A stretch of 64,000 nucleotides of DNA, from assembly GCA_902589345.1 (NCBI GenBank), contig CACISU010000001.1:248001-312000 (forward strand), in the 5' to 3' direction. The DNA is from an uncultured Pelagibacteraceae bacterium (GTDB taxonomy: Bacteria > Pseudomonadota > Alphaproteobacteria > Pelagibacterales > Pelagibacteraceae). The number at the start of each line of letters is the position of its first letter. Positions within the stretch are counted from its first letter, which is position 1. The position numbers were made by a program, and so were the translations under genes. Under the pieces are notes generated by a model, which worked only from the letters and a program-made list of their open reading frames with translations, was not told the DNA's origin and did not search any database. Of the stretch, positions 45,277 through 52,619 are shown one piece after another.

Positions 45277-45299
45277 GCATATAATGTAAAAATTTATAT

Positions 45300-45464
45300 A
45301 TGCCTAAATATGTAATTATAGGTCTAATTGTCGTTATTGGAACATTTCTAATTATGAATTATTGGCCAAAATTAAAAGATCAAACAAAAAATCGAATTTT
45401 GATGGTTATATTTGGGATCTTTTTTATCAGCATATTTGTGCTTTTATTTTTGTTGATGTTTTAG
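45300..45464 (+). CDS. 54-residue predicted membrane protein
   Basis: The ATG at 45300 and TAG at 45462-45464 enclose 54 codons. The peptide has two hydrophobic stretches, VIIGLIVVIGTFLIM and ILMVIFGIFFISIFVLLFLLMF, joined by a charged turn (KLKDQTKNR), so it should be a helical hairpin in the membrane. A TATAAT at 45280-45285 upstream may be its -10, giving a leader of about 8 nt. I do not recognise a family. It is divergent from the recombinase and 7 bp before the DUF2938 gene. Confidence 0.55.
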   Translation: MPKYVIIGLIVVIGTFLIMNYWPKLKDQTKNRILMVIFGIFFISIFVLLFLLMF

Positions 45465-45471
45465 GGGTCCA

Positions 45472-45945
45472 TTGGAAGATATTTTTATTATAGTTATCGC
45501 TGGAGTTTTTTCCTGTGTAATACTTGATATATTGGGCTATTTATTGAAATTAATAGGTATTCCTGAGCCATCCTGGGCAATTGTTGGAAGATGGACTTAT
45601 TATATGCTTAAAAATGCATCATTTTATAACCCAAATATAGCTCAAATGCCCCCTGTAAGACATGAGGTCTATATTGGCTGGATTTTTCACTATTATATAT
45701 CAATTTGTTGGTCAGTTATTTACTATTTTTTTTTTATAATAGTTGGTTTAGAAATGACATATTTCACTGGATTAATTTTTGGTGCTTTAACAACTTTAGC
45801 TCCATTACTAATATTTTTACCATTTACTGGGCAGGGTATATTTGCTAAAAATACTGGAATACCAATAAAAACCTCATTAATGTTTCTAATTAGACACTCA
45901 ATTTATGGAATATCTATGTATGAGGGTTTTAGATGGTTTACTTAA
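45472..45945 (+). CDS. DUF2938 family membrane protein
   Basis: This 157-residue protein with four membrane helices matches DUF2938: GIPEPSWAIVGRWTYYMLKN, then PPVRHEVYIGWIFHYYISICWSVIYY, and FGALTTLAPLLIFLPFTGQG. The role of the family is unknown. The start is a TTG at 45472 preceded by AGGGG. It may be co-transcribed with the 54-residue gene just upstream. Confidence 0.8.
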   Translation: MEDIFIIVIAGVFSCVILDILGYLLKLIGIPEPSWAIVGRWTYYMLKNASFYNPNIAQMPPVRHEVYIGWIFHYYISICWSVIYYFFFIIVGLEMTYFTGLIFGALTTLAPLLIFLPFTGQGIFAKNTGIPIKTSLMFLIRHSIYGISMYEGFRWFT

Positions 45946-46046
45946 AGCTTTACATTAAGTTATCCCCACTATTCGACCATGTTAAAAACACTTAAAATTC
46001 AACAATAAAGTGATACATACAACCTACCCCGTCTGATAATGTTAAA

Positions 46047-46236
46047 AATGAATTAAGGGGCAACCCTTAACTGGCCGATTGGGGAAAAACCGAGAGGTTC
46101 AAGCCCAGGGGGCAGAAAGTTCTACGGAGTAGCGCTAAAATCGTAGGACGGAGGGCATGGCGGTAGCGCATACAACGACGTGCCAAAACTACTGTTCTTT
46201 GCACCGTAAAAAGTGCAAGGAAACAGGGTTTTTTCA
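46047..46236 (+). ncRNA. structured non-coding RNA with its own terminator, family not identified
   Basis: This ~190-nt stretch is far richer in G+C than its surroundings, a hallmark of structured RNA in A+T-rich genomes. It can form TTAAGGG-GCAA-CCCTTAA (46053-46070, GNRA loop), AACC-GAGA-GGTT (46088-46099), an 8-bp stem (46119-46126 with 46142-46149, one G-U), and a 6-bp stem (46161-46166 with 46189-46194) that competes with the terminator. A GATAAT at 46035-46040 may be its -10. No plausible protein is encoded. It does not show tmRNA, RNase P, SRP or tRNA signatures. It could be one of the abundant marine RNA families, which I cannot confirm, or a leader of the gene at 46252. Ends are approximate. 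Confidence 0.7.
46192..46234 (+). terminator. strong intrinsic terminator of the ncRNA
   Basis: CTGTTCTTTGCAC (46192-46204) pairs with GTGCAAGG-A-AACAG (46213-46226) over 13 bp with one bulged A, around an 8-nt loop. After two G residues a run of six T (46229-46234) follows. This is the clearest Rho-independent terminator in the window. Confidence 0.8.
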
Positions 46237-46251
46237 ATAAAAAGGTATATA

Positions 46252-46428
46252 ATGGGTTCAATGGATGGAGAAATTCCAGCAGTATGGTTTTTAATATCCT
46301 CATTTGGCTTCATATTATTGAGCTATATTCAATATAAAAAGGCCGGCAAAAGTCTAGAAACAATATTTTTATCATGTTTAGCAATTATATTCTTAATAAG
46401 CTATTTTATCCTTGTTTTTACTAGTTAG
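46252..46428 (+). CDS. 58-residue predicted membrane protein
   Basis: I take the ATG at 46252, 17 bp after the terminator of the ncRNA; an upstream start would run through that terminator. The peptide has two hydrophobic helices (VWFLISSFGFILLSYI and FLSCLAIIFLISYFILVF) joined by YKKAGKSLET. No family is recognised. The next gene starts 3 bp after its stop. Its position behind the structured RNA raises the chance that the RNA regulates it. Confidence 0.55.
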   Translation: MGSMDGEIPAVWFLISSFGFILLSYIQYKKAGKSLETIFLSCLAIIFLISYFILVFTS

Positions 46429-46431
46429 TTG

Positions 46432-46716
46432 ATGAAGGGAACTAAATTTCAATTAAAAGTGTGGAAATATCTAATGAAAATACCCAAAGGTGAAGTTAAA
46501 ACCTATAAACAAGTTGCAATAGCAATAAATAGACCTAAATCAGCCCGAGCAGTTGCAAATGCATGTGGAAAGAACCCGTATGCTCCTACAGTACCCTGTC
46601 ATCGAGTTATAAGATCTAATGGAACTTACGGTGGTTTTTCGGCTCCAGGTGGAACAAAATTAAAGAAAAAACTCCTTAAAAAAGAGGGATTTATGCTCCA
46701 AAAACCGCATAAATAA
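46432..46716 (+). CDS. methylated-DNA-[protein]-cysteine S-methyltransferase, single-domain
   Basis: This 94-residue protein is the DNA-binding/active-site domain of MGMT/Ogt alone: KFQLKVWKYLMKIPKGEVKTYKQVA, RAVANACGKNP, and the active-site PCHRVIRSNGTYGGFS with the acceptor Cys near residue 58. The usual N-terminal domain is absent, as in some short bacterial members. The Cys is present, so it is not an ATL protein (which has Trp there). It should remove alkyl groups from O6-guanine. I use the ATG at 46432 rather than the TTG 3 bp earlier. Confidence 0.9.
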   Translation: MKGTKFQLKVWKYLMKIPKGEVKTYKQVAIAINRPKSARAVANACGKNPYAPTVPCHRVIRSNGTYGGFSAPGGTKLKKKLLKKEGFMLQKPHK

Positions 46717-46725
46717 AAGGTTTTT
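46700..46725 (+). terminator. possible weak terminator after the alkyltransferase gene
   Basis: AAAAACC (46700-46706) can pair with GGTTTTT (46719-46725) around a 12-nt loop. The stem overlaps the end of the coding region and the T-run lies in the stem itself, so it may be weak or due to chance. Confidence 0.3.
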
Positions 46726-46791
46726 CAATATAATACAATATTAATAAGCTTTTTTTCTGTTTCTCCTGTTAGTTGTACTCTATAATTGCAA

Positions 46792-46998
46792 ATGTTGAAA
46801 TTAGCCCCTTCTATGGCCCTTAAAACGCTATATTCTTCATATGCATTGCTTGTATTTGTAGCTGTATTTTATGCAGAATTATTCAACATTGCTGGCTATA
46901 AACTGGCTTATTTTTTAAATATAACATCGTTTTCTAAATACTTTATTTTGATTTCTCTATATCTTTCCATTATTCCTTTATTTTCAATGTTTTTTTGA
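46792..46998 (+). CDS. hypothetical 68-residue membrane protein
   Basis: The ATG at 46792 (a TTG lies 6 bp before) opens a frame with two or three hydrophobic stretches (YSSYALLVFVAVFYAEL, YFILISLYLSIIPLFSMFF). Nothing is recognised, and A+T-rich DNA easily produces such hydrophobic frames. It is followed by 155 bp of A+T-rich sequence before the convergent EamA gene, in which I see no gene. Confidence 0.35.
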   Translation: MLKLAPSMALKTLYSSYALLVFVAVFYAELFNIAGYKLAYFLNITSFSKYFILISLYLSIIPLFSMFF

Positions 46999-47153
46999 CA
47001 TTCATATAATTAGATCTTTAATAGCGTAATTAATAATATATTAAATATTTAACATTCCTTATATTAATTTATTACTTTAATTAATTAAAAAAAATTAATA
47101 ATAACAATTATTTATAGTTTATAGCTAAAGTAAAATATAAAGTTATAACGGTG

Positions 47154-47999
47154 TTAATATTTAAGAACCTCTCTCCTGAAAATATAAATACCAGAAGAAA
47201 TAATGATAAAAAGACCTAAAAAAGTCCAAATATCTGGGAATTGATTAAAGATATAATAACCTAAAATGATATTAGTAACTATTTCAAAATAACCGAAAGG
47301 AGCTAATATTGAAGCATTAGCATATCTAAGTGAATAAATTAAAAAAAGATGTCCTAAACATGCAAAAATACCCATTAAACCTAGCCACGCCCATTGAATA
47401 GGGGTTGGATTAATCCAGACAATGGGTACAAAAAAAGATCCAATTGAGGCCCCTACTACGCCAGTAATTAAAAGAGTTAATAATGGATTATCAGTTGAAT
47501 GAAGTTTTCGAGTTATTATTAAATACACTCCATATAAACAACCGGTACCTAAAGCAGCAAGAGTTGCTAAATTAAATTCAATAAAACCAGGGCGTATAAC
47601 AATTAAAGTTCCAAAAAAACCAACTAATACTGCTGACCATCTTTTAAATCCTACTTTTTCACCAAGCAAAAAAGGCGATAAAGCTGTTGTTACTAGTGGA
47701 GCAACAAATGCAAGAGTAAGAGCTTTTGATAAAGAAATTATTGAAATCGAATAAAAGAAACAAATATTTGCACTAAAAAGAATGATGCCTCTTAAAATTT
47801 GTAATTTAGGATTTTCTGAAAAAGTTAGATTTTTTCTAAAAAAAAAAAACATGAATGGCAACGTCCAAAAAACTGTAAAAAAATACCTAGCCCAAGTTAT
47901 TTGAAAGAAAGATAAATCTGAGGATAAATATTTAGCAATAGCATCCATGAATGGAAGTATAATCCAAGCACAGAGATTTAATGTAATAGCTTTCATCAA
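47154..47999 (-). CDS. EamA family (DMT) transporter
   Basis: This 281-residue protein has 10 membrane helices in two EamA repeats. Typical marks are WARYFFTVFWTLPFMF in the first, SLSKALTLAFVAPLVTTALSPFLLGEKVGFKRW, and ILAPFGYFEIVTNIILGYYIFNQFPD in the second. It probably exports a metabolite; the substrate is unknown. It is the last gene of the long minus-strand operon (rarD to here), with a 14-bp gap to the hydrolase. Confidence 0.9.
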   Translation of the reverse strand: MMKAITLNLCAWIILPFMDAIAKYLSSDLSFFQITWARYFFTVFWTLPFMFFFFRKNLTFSENPKLQILRGIILFSANICFFYSISIISLSKALTLAFVAPLVTTALSPFLLGEKVGFKRWSAVLVGFFGTLIVIRPGFIEFNLATLAALGTGCLYGVYLIITRKLHSTDNPLLTLLITGVVGASIGSFFVPIVWINPTPIQWAWLGLMGIFACLGHLFLIYSLRYANASILAPFGYFEIVTNIILGYYIFNQFPDIWTFLGLFIIISSGIYIFRREVLKY

Positions 48000-48013
48000 A
48001 AAAAAAGAATCAA

Positions 48014-48790
48014 TTATAAATAAAAACTCATACCATCATATGCTGGGAAAACATTATTAGGTATCTGTTTTTTAATTATATTATAATCTATCTGATTATT
48101 AAGATTTGTTAAAATAGTTTTTTTTGGTTTCAATATTTTAACAAGTTTGAGAACCTCATTTAACGAAAAATGAGAAGGATGATGATCATATTGTAAACAA
48201 TCAATAACTAAATAACTTAATTTTTTGAATGATTTTATATCTTTAGGATATATTTTATTAACATCTGGAAGATAAGCACATTTATTATTAATAATATAAG
48301 CTAAACTATTAATTTTGCCATGTTTGACTGGAATATTTTTTATGGATATTTTTTTACTACCACAGCTTATATTGATATTTTTTTTAAATTTCATAAATTG
48401 AAGAATAGGCTTGTAACTATCATTATCAGATTTAAAGCAATATTTAAAAGAATTAAAAAGATATTTTTTTGTATTGCGATCTGCAAAAACAGGAATTTTA
48501 TTTTTATTTTTTAGTGCAAAGACTCTTAATTCATTTATACCATGTGATTGATCAGCATGATTATGCGTATAAAAAACATTATTAATATTTTTAATACCTG
48601 ACATCAATAGTTGTTTTTTTAAATCAGGAGAAGTATCAATTAATATATTGACATTATTTAAAGTAATTAGTGCCGAACATCTTGTTCTATAATTTTTTTT
48701 ATTATTAGGATTGCAATTGCCAAAATAACCATCAATCCTTGGAACACCTAGTGAACTACCACAACCTAATATTGTAAATTTAACTTTCAT
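48014..48790 (-). CDS. MBL-fold metallo-hydrolase (PhnP-like)
   Basis: This 258-residue protein has ILGCGSSLGVPRIDGYFGNC at the N-terminus, NILIDTSPDLKKQLL, the metal motif FYTHNHADQSHGINELR (HxHxDH), and HPSHFSLNEVLKLV. It matches the phosphodiesterase-like MBL proteins that follow tatD in Alphaproteobacteria. The substrate may be a cyclic phosphodiester as for PhnP, an inference. It overlaps tatD by 11 bp. Confidence 0.88.
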   Translation of the reverse strand: MKVKFTILGCGSSLGVPRIDGYFGNCNPNNKKNYRTRCSALITLNNVNILIDTSPDLKKQLLMSGIKNINNVFYTHNHADQSHGINELRVFALKNKNKIPVFADRNTKKYLFNSFKYCFKSDNDSYKPILQFMKFKKNINISCGSKKISIKNIPVKHGKINSLAYIINNKCAYLPDVNKIYPKDIKSFKKLSYLVIDCLQYDHHPSHFSLNEVLKLVKILKPKKTILTNLNNQIDYNIIKKQIPNNVFPAYDGMSFYL

Positions 48791-49556
48791 TAAAAAAAAG
48801 TCTATTAAAATTTTCTGTAGTTTTTTTATCTAAGTAATCTATATCTAAATCTTTAATTAATGCCAATTTCTTCAATGTATATTTTATAAAGCTAGGTTCA
48901 TTTTTTTTACCTCTCATAGGATCTGGTGCTAAATAAGGACTATCTGTTTCTATTAATAATCTTTCTTCAGGAATTATCTTGAAAGTGTTTTGAAGATCTA
49001 AACTATTTTTAAATGTAATAATTCCACTAGCTGAAAAATATGTGTTAAATTTCATAAGTTGTTTAGCAAAATCTAGTGATCCCGTGTAGCAGTGCATAAG
49101 AATTTTTAAATTCTCACCAGAATATCTTTCAAACACTTTCATAGTATCAATTTCAGCATTTCTTGAATGTACTATAATTGGGATATTTAATTCTAAAGCT
49201 GCATCAATATGATTTAAAAAACTAGAAATTTGCTTATCTTTAGCGCTATTATTATAGTAAAAATCTAAGCCGCTTTCCCCTACTCCTATAATCTTTTTAT
49301 TTAAATTAACTTTATTAACGATTTGATCTTTTGAAACAAATTCTTTGTCAGCCTCATGAGGATGTATACCAAATGTTCCATAAATCATATCATCATGATT
49401 TAATATTTTAGTTATTTTATCAAAAGATTGGTTTGTAGTAGATATTGTTAATATTTTTTCTATTCCAACTGTTTTTGATCTAATTAATATATCATTTAAA
49501 TTCTCGATTAGTGGGCTATGATCTAAATGGCAATGTGAATCAATCATTTTTTTCAA
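48780..49556 (-). CDS. tatD: TatD family metal-dependent DNase
   Basis: This 258-residue TIM-barrel hydrolase has the metal site MIDSHCHLDH at residues 4-13, YGTFGIHPHEAD, IGVGESGLDFYY, IPIIVHSRNAEIDTM, LMHCYTG and LLIETDSPYLAP. The family includes 3'-5' exonucleases and D-aminoacyl-tRNA deacylase-like enzymes. It is part of metG-tatD-MBL with overlaps of 17 bp (metG) and 11 bp. Confidence 0.95.
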   Translation of the reverse strand: MKKMIDSHCHLDHSPLIENLNDILIRSKTVGIEKILTISTTNQSFDKITKILNHDDMIYGTFGIHPHEADKEFVSKDQIVNKVNLNKKIIGVGESGLDFYYNNSAKDKQISSFLNHIDAALELNIPIIVHSRNAEIDTMKVFERYSGENLKILMHCYTGSLDFAKQLMKFNTYFSASGIITFKNSLDLQNTFKIIPEERLLIETDSPYLAPDPMRGKKNEPSFIKYTLKKLALIKDLDIDYLDKKTTENFNRLFFNES

Positions 49557-51078
49557 TCTTTTTAAATAAAACCGAAATTTTATTAATATTAGTGTTTTTT
49601 TTTAATATTTCGTGATTTTGAATATCTTTAATACTTATATCTTTTTCATTAATATTAAAAGTTTTAAGTACTTTTAAAGATGTAGAAGGAATGATTGGAT
49701 AAAGTAATATTGAAATTTTTCTAATTAATTCCAATGAAACATATAAAATTGTCCCCAATCTTTTAATATCTCCTTTTTTTTTCCATGGTTCTTGGTCGTT
49801 AAAATATTTGTTAGCAGAAAATAGTTGTTCTTGAATAAAGTTAACATAATTATTTATATCTTGACCATCAACGTAATTTATTAAACTCTTATAATTTTTT
49901 TTGTAAACATCTAGTATATTATTATCGTCTTTATTGAATTCGTAATCTTTTGGTATAGATGAATTTAAATTTTTTTCGATAAATGCTGTTACTCTTTGGC
50001 ATAAATTACCATAATTGTTAGCTAAATCACTATTAATGCAATTTTCAAGTTTATCTTTTGAAATATTTCCATCGTTACCAAATGAAACTTCTTTTATTAA
50101 ATAATATCTGAGTGGATCCAAACCATAACTATTTATAATTTCTATAGGATCCAAAATATTACCTTTAGATTTAGACATTTTTTCCTCTCCTGATAAAATC
50201 CAACCATGGCCATATACTCTTTTTGGAGGTTGGATATTTGCAGCTAATAAAAAAGCAGGCCAATATACAGCGTGAAATCTCAATATATCCTTACCGATTA
50301 AATGTAAATCTGCTGGCCAATATTTTTTATAATTTGGATCATTAGTATCAGGATAATTTAAAGCACTTAAGTAATTTGTTAAAGCATCTAACCATACATA
50401 AATAACATGATCATTATTTGATGGAACTTTAATGCCCCAAGTAAATGATTTTCTACTAACAGAGAGATCCTTTAGACCACTTTTTACAAAACTTATCACT
50501 TCATTTTTTCTAGATTCAGGTAATATAAATTTTGGATTTTCAGCATAAAATTTTAGTAATGGTTCTTGCCATTTAGACAATTTAAAAAAAAAAGATTCTT
50601 CCTCTATCCATTCAACTGGGGAACCAGAATTTTTTGATAATTTTTTATTATCGATTGTTTCTATCTCGTCTTCTGAATAAAAAGCTTCATCCGATACAGA
50701 GTACCATCCAGAATATTTTGATAAATATATTTCATTTTTAGCTTCAAGAATTTTCCATAAATTATCAACTGATTTTCTGTGTCTTTCCTCGGTTGTTCTT
50801 ATAAAGTCATTATTTGAAAGATTTAATAATTTAGATAAATTTCTAAAAGTTTTACTTATTTCATCACAAAAGGATCTTGGATCCACACCTTTTTTTTCTG
50901 CTGCTCGTTGTATTTTTTGACCATGCTCGTCTGTACCTGTTAGAAAAAAAACATCATATCCTTGAATACGTTTAAATCTTGCAAAAAAATCTGCAATTAT
51001 ACTAGAATATGCATGACCCATATGAGGTTTTGCAGATGGGTAGTAAATTGGAGTAGATATATAATAGTTATTATTCAT
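49540..51078 (-). CDS. metG: methionyl-tRNA synthetase
   Basis: This 512-residue class I synthetase has the HIGH-type motif PSAKPHMGHAYSS near residue 14 and KMSKSKGN near residue 300, and an anticodon-binding domain from about residue 365. The connective peptide has no zinc-knuckle cysteines (residues 120-160) and the C-terminal dimerisation domain is absent. This is the short, zinc-free MetG form found in Alphaproteobacteria. It overlaps holB by 8 bp and tatD by 17 bp. Confidence 0.97.
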   Translation of the reverse strand: MNNNYYISTPIYYPSAKPHMGHAYSSIIADFFARFKRIQGYDVFFLTGTDEHGQKIQRAAEKKGVDPRSFCDEISKTFRNLSKLLNLSNNDFIRTTEERHRKSVDNLWKILEAKNEIYLSKYSGWYSVSDEAFYSEDEIETIDNKKLSKNSGSPVEWIEEESFFFKLSKWQEPLLKFYAENPKFILPESRKNEVISFVKSGLKDLSVSRKSFTWGIKVPSNNDHVIYVWLDALTNYLSALNYPDTNDPNYKKYWPADLHLIGKDILRFHAVYWPAFLLAANIQPPKRVYGHGWILSGEEKMSKSKGNILDPIEIINSYGLDPLRYYLIKEVSFGNDGNISKDKLENCINSDLANNYGNLCQRVTAFIEKNLNSSIPKDYEFNKDDNNILDVYKKNYKSLINYVDGQDINNYVNFIQEQLFSANKYFNDQEPWKKKGDIKRLGTILYVSLELIRKISILLYPIIPSTSLKVLKTFNINEKDISIKDIQNHEILKKNTNINKISVLFKKIEKND

Positions 51079-52000
51079 TTAAAAGTTTTGAATTAAATTC
51101 TAAAAAAAAAGATTCCATGTCTAAGTTAAATTTTTTAAATTTATGATATTTAACATTAAAATGCGAATAAATACTAAATACAGAATCATTCTTCAGATAT
51201 TTTATTTTTTTTAGAAAAAAAATTTCAATAAAGCTTTTAAAATCAATAAGTTGAAATTCTTTTTTTTTGTATAAGTTATTTTCAAATATATATTTTAAAA
51301 ATATTTCAATAGTAATATCATTATAATTAAGCTTTTCATTAATACATATATTTAAAAAATCAATTAAACCAGATAATGTAATAGAGTATCTTATGAAATC
51401 AGGCGAAATATCGTCATAATTAATTTCTTTATATAAATCATTTATAATATTTTTGATAACTGATTTATCTATAGATAATTTAAATTCAATGCATCTTGAT
51501 CTAAGAGTATGAATAATTTTTTTACTAGAATTGTTAATTAATATAAAAAAAGTATTATCGTTAGGCTCTTCTACAACTTTAAGTAAAGCATTAACGGCAT
51601 TGATACTTAAATATTCAACATCATCTATTAATATAATTTTTTTCTGATCACCTAAACTTGATAAATTAGTAAAATTGATCAAATTTCTAATTTCAGATAT
51701 TTCAATATTTTTTTTATTATCCTTTAAGAAAATTTTAAAAAGATTAGGATGAGTATTGCTATTAACTAAAATATTAGATTTATTATTAAAATTAATTGTA
51801 AAATTTGAAATATCATATTTAAAATTTTCATTTTTACTAAATAAATAATTAATAAAATGATAGGCCATTGTAGATTTGCCAATACCATTTTTACCTGACA
51901 ATAAAATTTTATTTGGTAGTTTATTAATTTTATCAAGGTTAATTAATTCTGATAAAATTTTTTCATGTCCAAATAATTTATATTTATGTGTATGAGCCAT
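51071..52000 (-). CDS. holB: DNA polymerase III delta' subunit
   Basis: This 309-residue clamp-loader subunit has the P-loop KILLSGKNGIGKSTMAYHFINYL near residue 32, KIILIDDVEYLSINAVNALLKVVEEPNDNTFFILI (Walker B-like and sensor region), and HTLRSRCIEFKL. The C-terminal collar region is diverged. It is placed between tmk and metG, as is standard in Alphaproteobacteria. DnaX-type zinc cysteines are missing. Confidence 0.93.
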   Translation of the reverse strand: MAHTHKYKLFGHEKILSELINLDKINKLPNKILLSGKNGIGKSTMAYHFINYLFSKNENFKYDISNFTINFNNKSNILVNSNTHPNLFKIFLKDNKKNIEISEIRNLINFTNLSSLGDQKKIILIDDVEYLSINAVNALLKVVEEPNDNTFFILINNSSKKIIHTLRSRCIEFKLSIDKSVIKNIINDLYKEINYDDISPDFIRYSITLSGLIDFLNICINEKLNYNDITIEIFLKYIFENNLYKKKEFQLIDFKSFIEIFFLKKIKYLKNDSVFSIYSHFNVKYHKFKKFNLDMESFFLEFNSKLLNE

Positions 52001-52004
52001 GTGA

Positions 52005-52619
52005 TTAGGATATTTTTTTTATTATTAAGTTTAAAATTTTCTTTTTATTTGATTGTATATCCTTGTCAGAATTAATAACAAAATAATTTTTTCTATTTCT
52101 TGCAATTTTTAAAAAACCATTTTGTACTTTAGTATAAAAATTATAATTAAACTTATCATATCGATTTTTATTTTTTCTAAGTTTTAATCTTTTTATTAAA
52201 TTTTTTTTGCTAACTGTATTTAAAATAGTAAAGCTTGGTTTAATTTTACCTAACAAAAATTCATTGATTTTATTAATTATTTCTTTTTTTATGCCCATTC
52301 CATAATGTTGGTATGAAATAGTTGAATCTATAAAGCGATCAATTAAAATAATTTTTTTATTATGATTTTTTTTTATAAGATTTTCAATATTCTCACTTCG
52401 TGCAGCTAAATATAATAGTAGATCAGTTTTTTTATTAAAAGTAGATTTATTATTCAATATTAGTTTTCTTATTAACTCAGAGTTCTTAGATCCACCTGGC
52501 TCTCTAATTTTTATAAAACTAAATTTTCGTCTTTTAAGATATTTGGCAACAGAATTTATATGTGTTGTTTTACCTGAACCCTCTATGCCCTCAAATACAA
52601 TAATTGGGTTTTTAGACAT
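52005..52619 (-). CDS. tmk: thymidylate kinase
   Basis: This 204-residue kinase forms dTDP from dTMP. Motifs: IIVFEGIEGSGKTTHINSVAKYL (P-loop), KIREPGGSKNSELIRKL (DRE-like loop), LLLYLAARSENIENLI, and ILIDRFIDSTISYQHYGMGI. The C-terminal lid region is lysine-rich. Its start overlaps dacA by 8 bp. Confidence 0.96.
   Translation of the reverse strand: MSKNPIIVFEGIEGSGKTTHINSVAKYLKRRKFSFIKIREPGGSKNSELIRKLILNNKSTFNKKTDLLLYLAARSENIENLIKKNHNKKIILIDRFIDSTISYQHYGMGIKKEIINKINEFLLGKIKPSFTILNTVSKKNLIKRLKLRKNKNRYDKFNYNFYTKVQNGFLKIARNRKNYFVINSDKDIQSNKKKILNLIIKKIS

Noticed and set aside
46030-46240. tmRNA, RNase P RNA or SRP RNA as the identity of the structured RNA
   Set aside because: No tag peptide frame or tRNA-like acceptor end, no universal RNase P core, and no SRP GGAA-loop helix were recognised.
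46067-46313. Open frames of 60-78 codons on the minus strand across the GC-rich patch
   Set aside because: They lie entirely within the structured RNA and its terminator, match no family and have a composition unlike the neighbouring genes. The RNA explanation accounts for the base composition.
46999-47153. Palindromic TTAATTAATTAA-like runs between the 68-residue frame and the EamA gene
   Set aside because: The stretch is nearly pure A+T, where such palindromes are expected by chance. No promoter or terminator can be supported.
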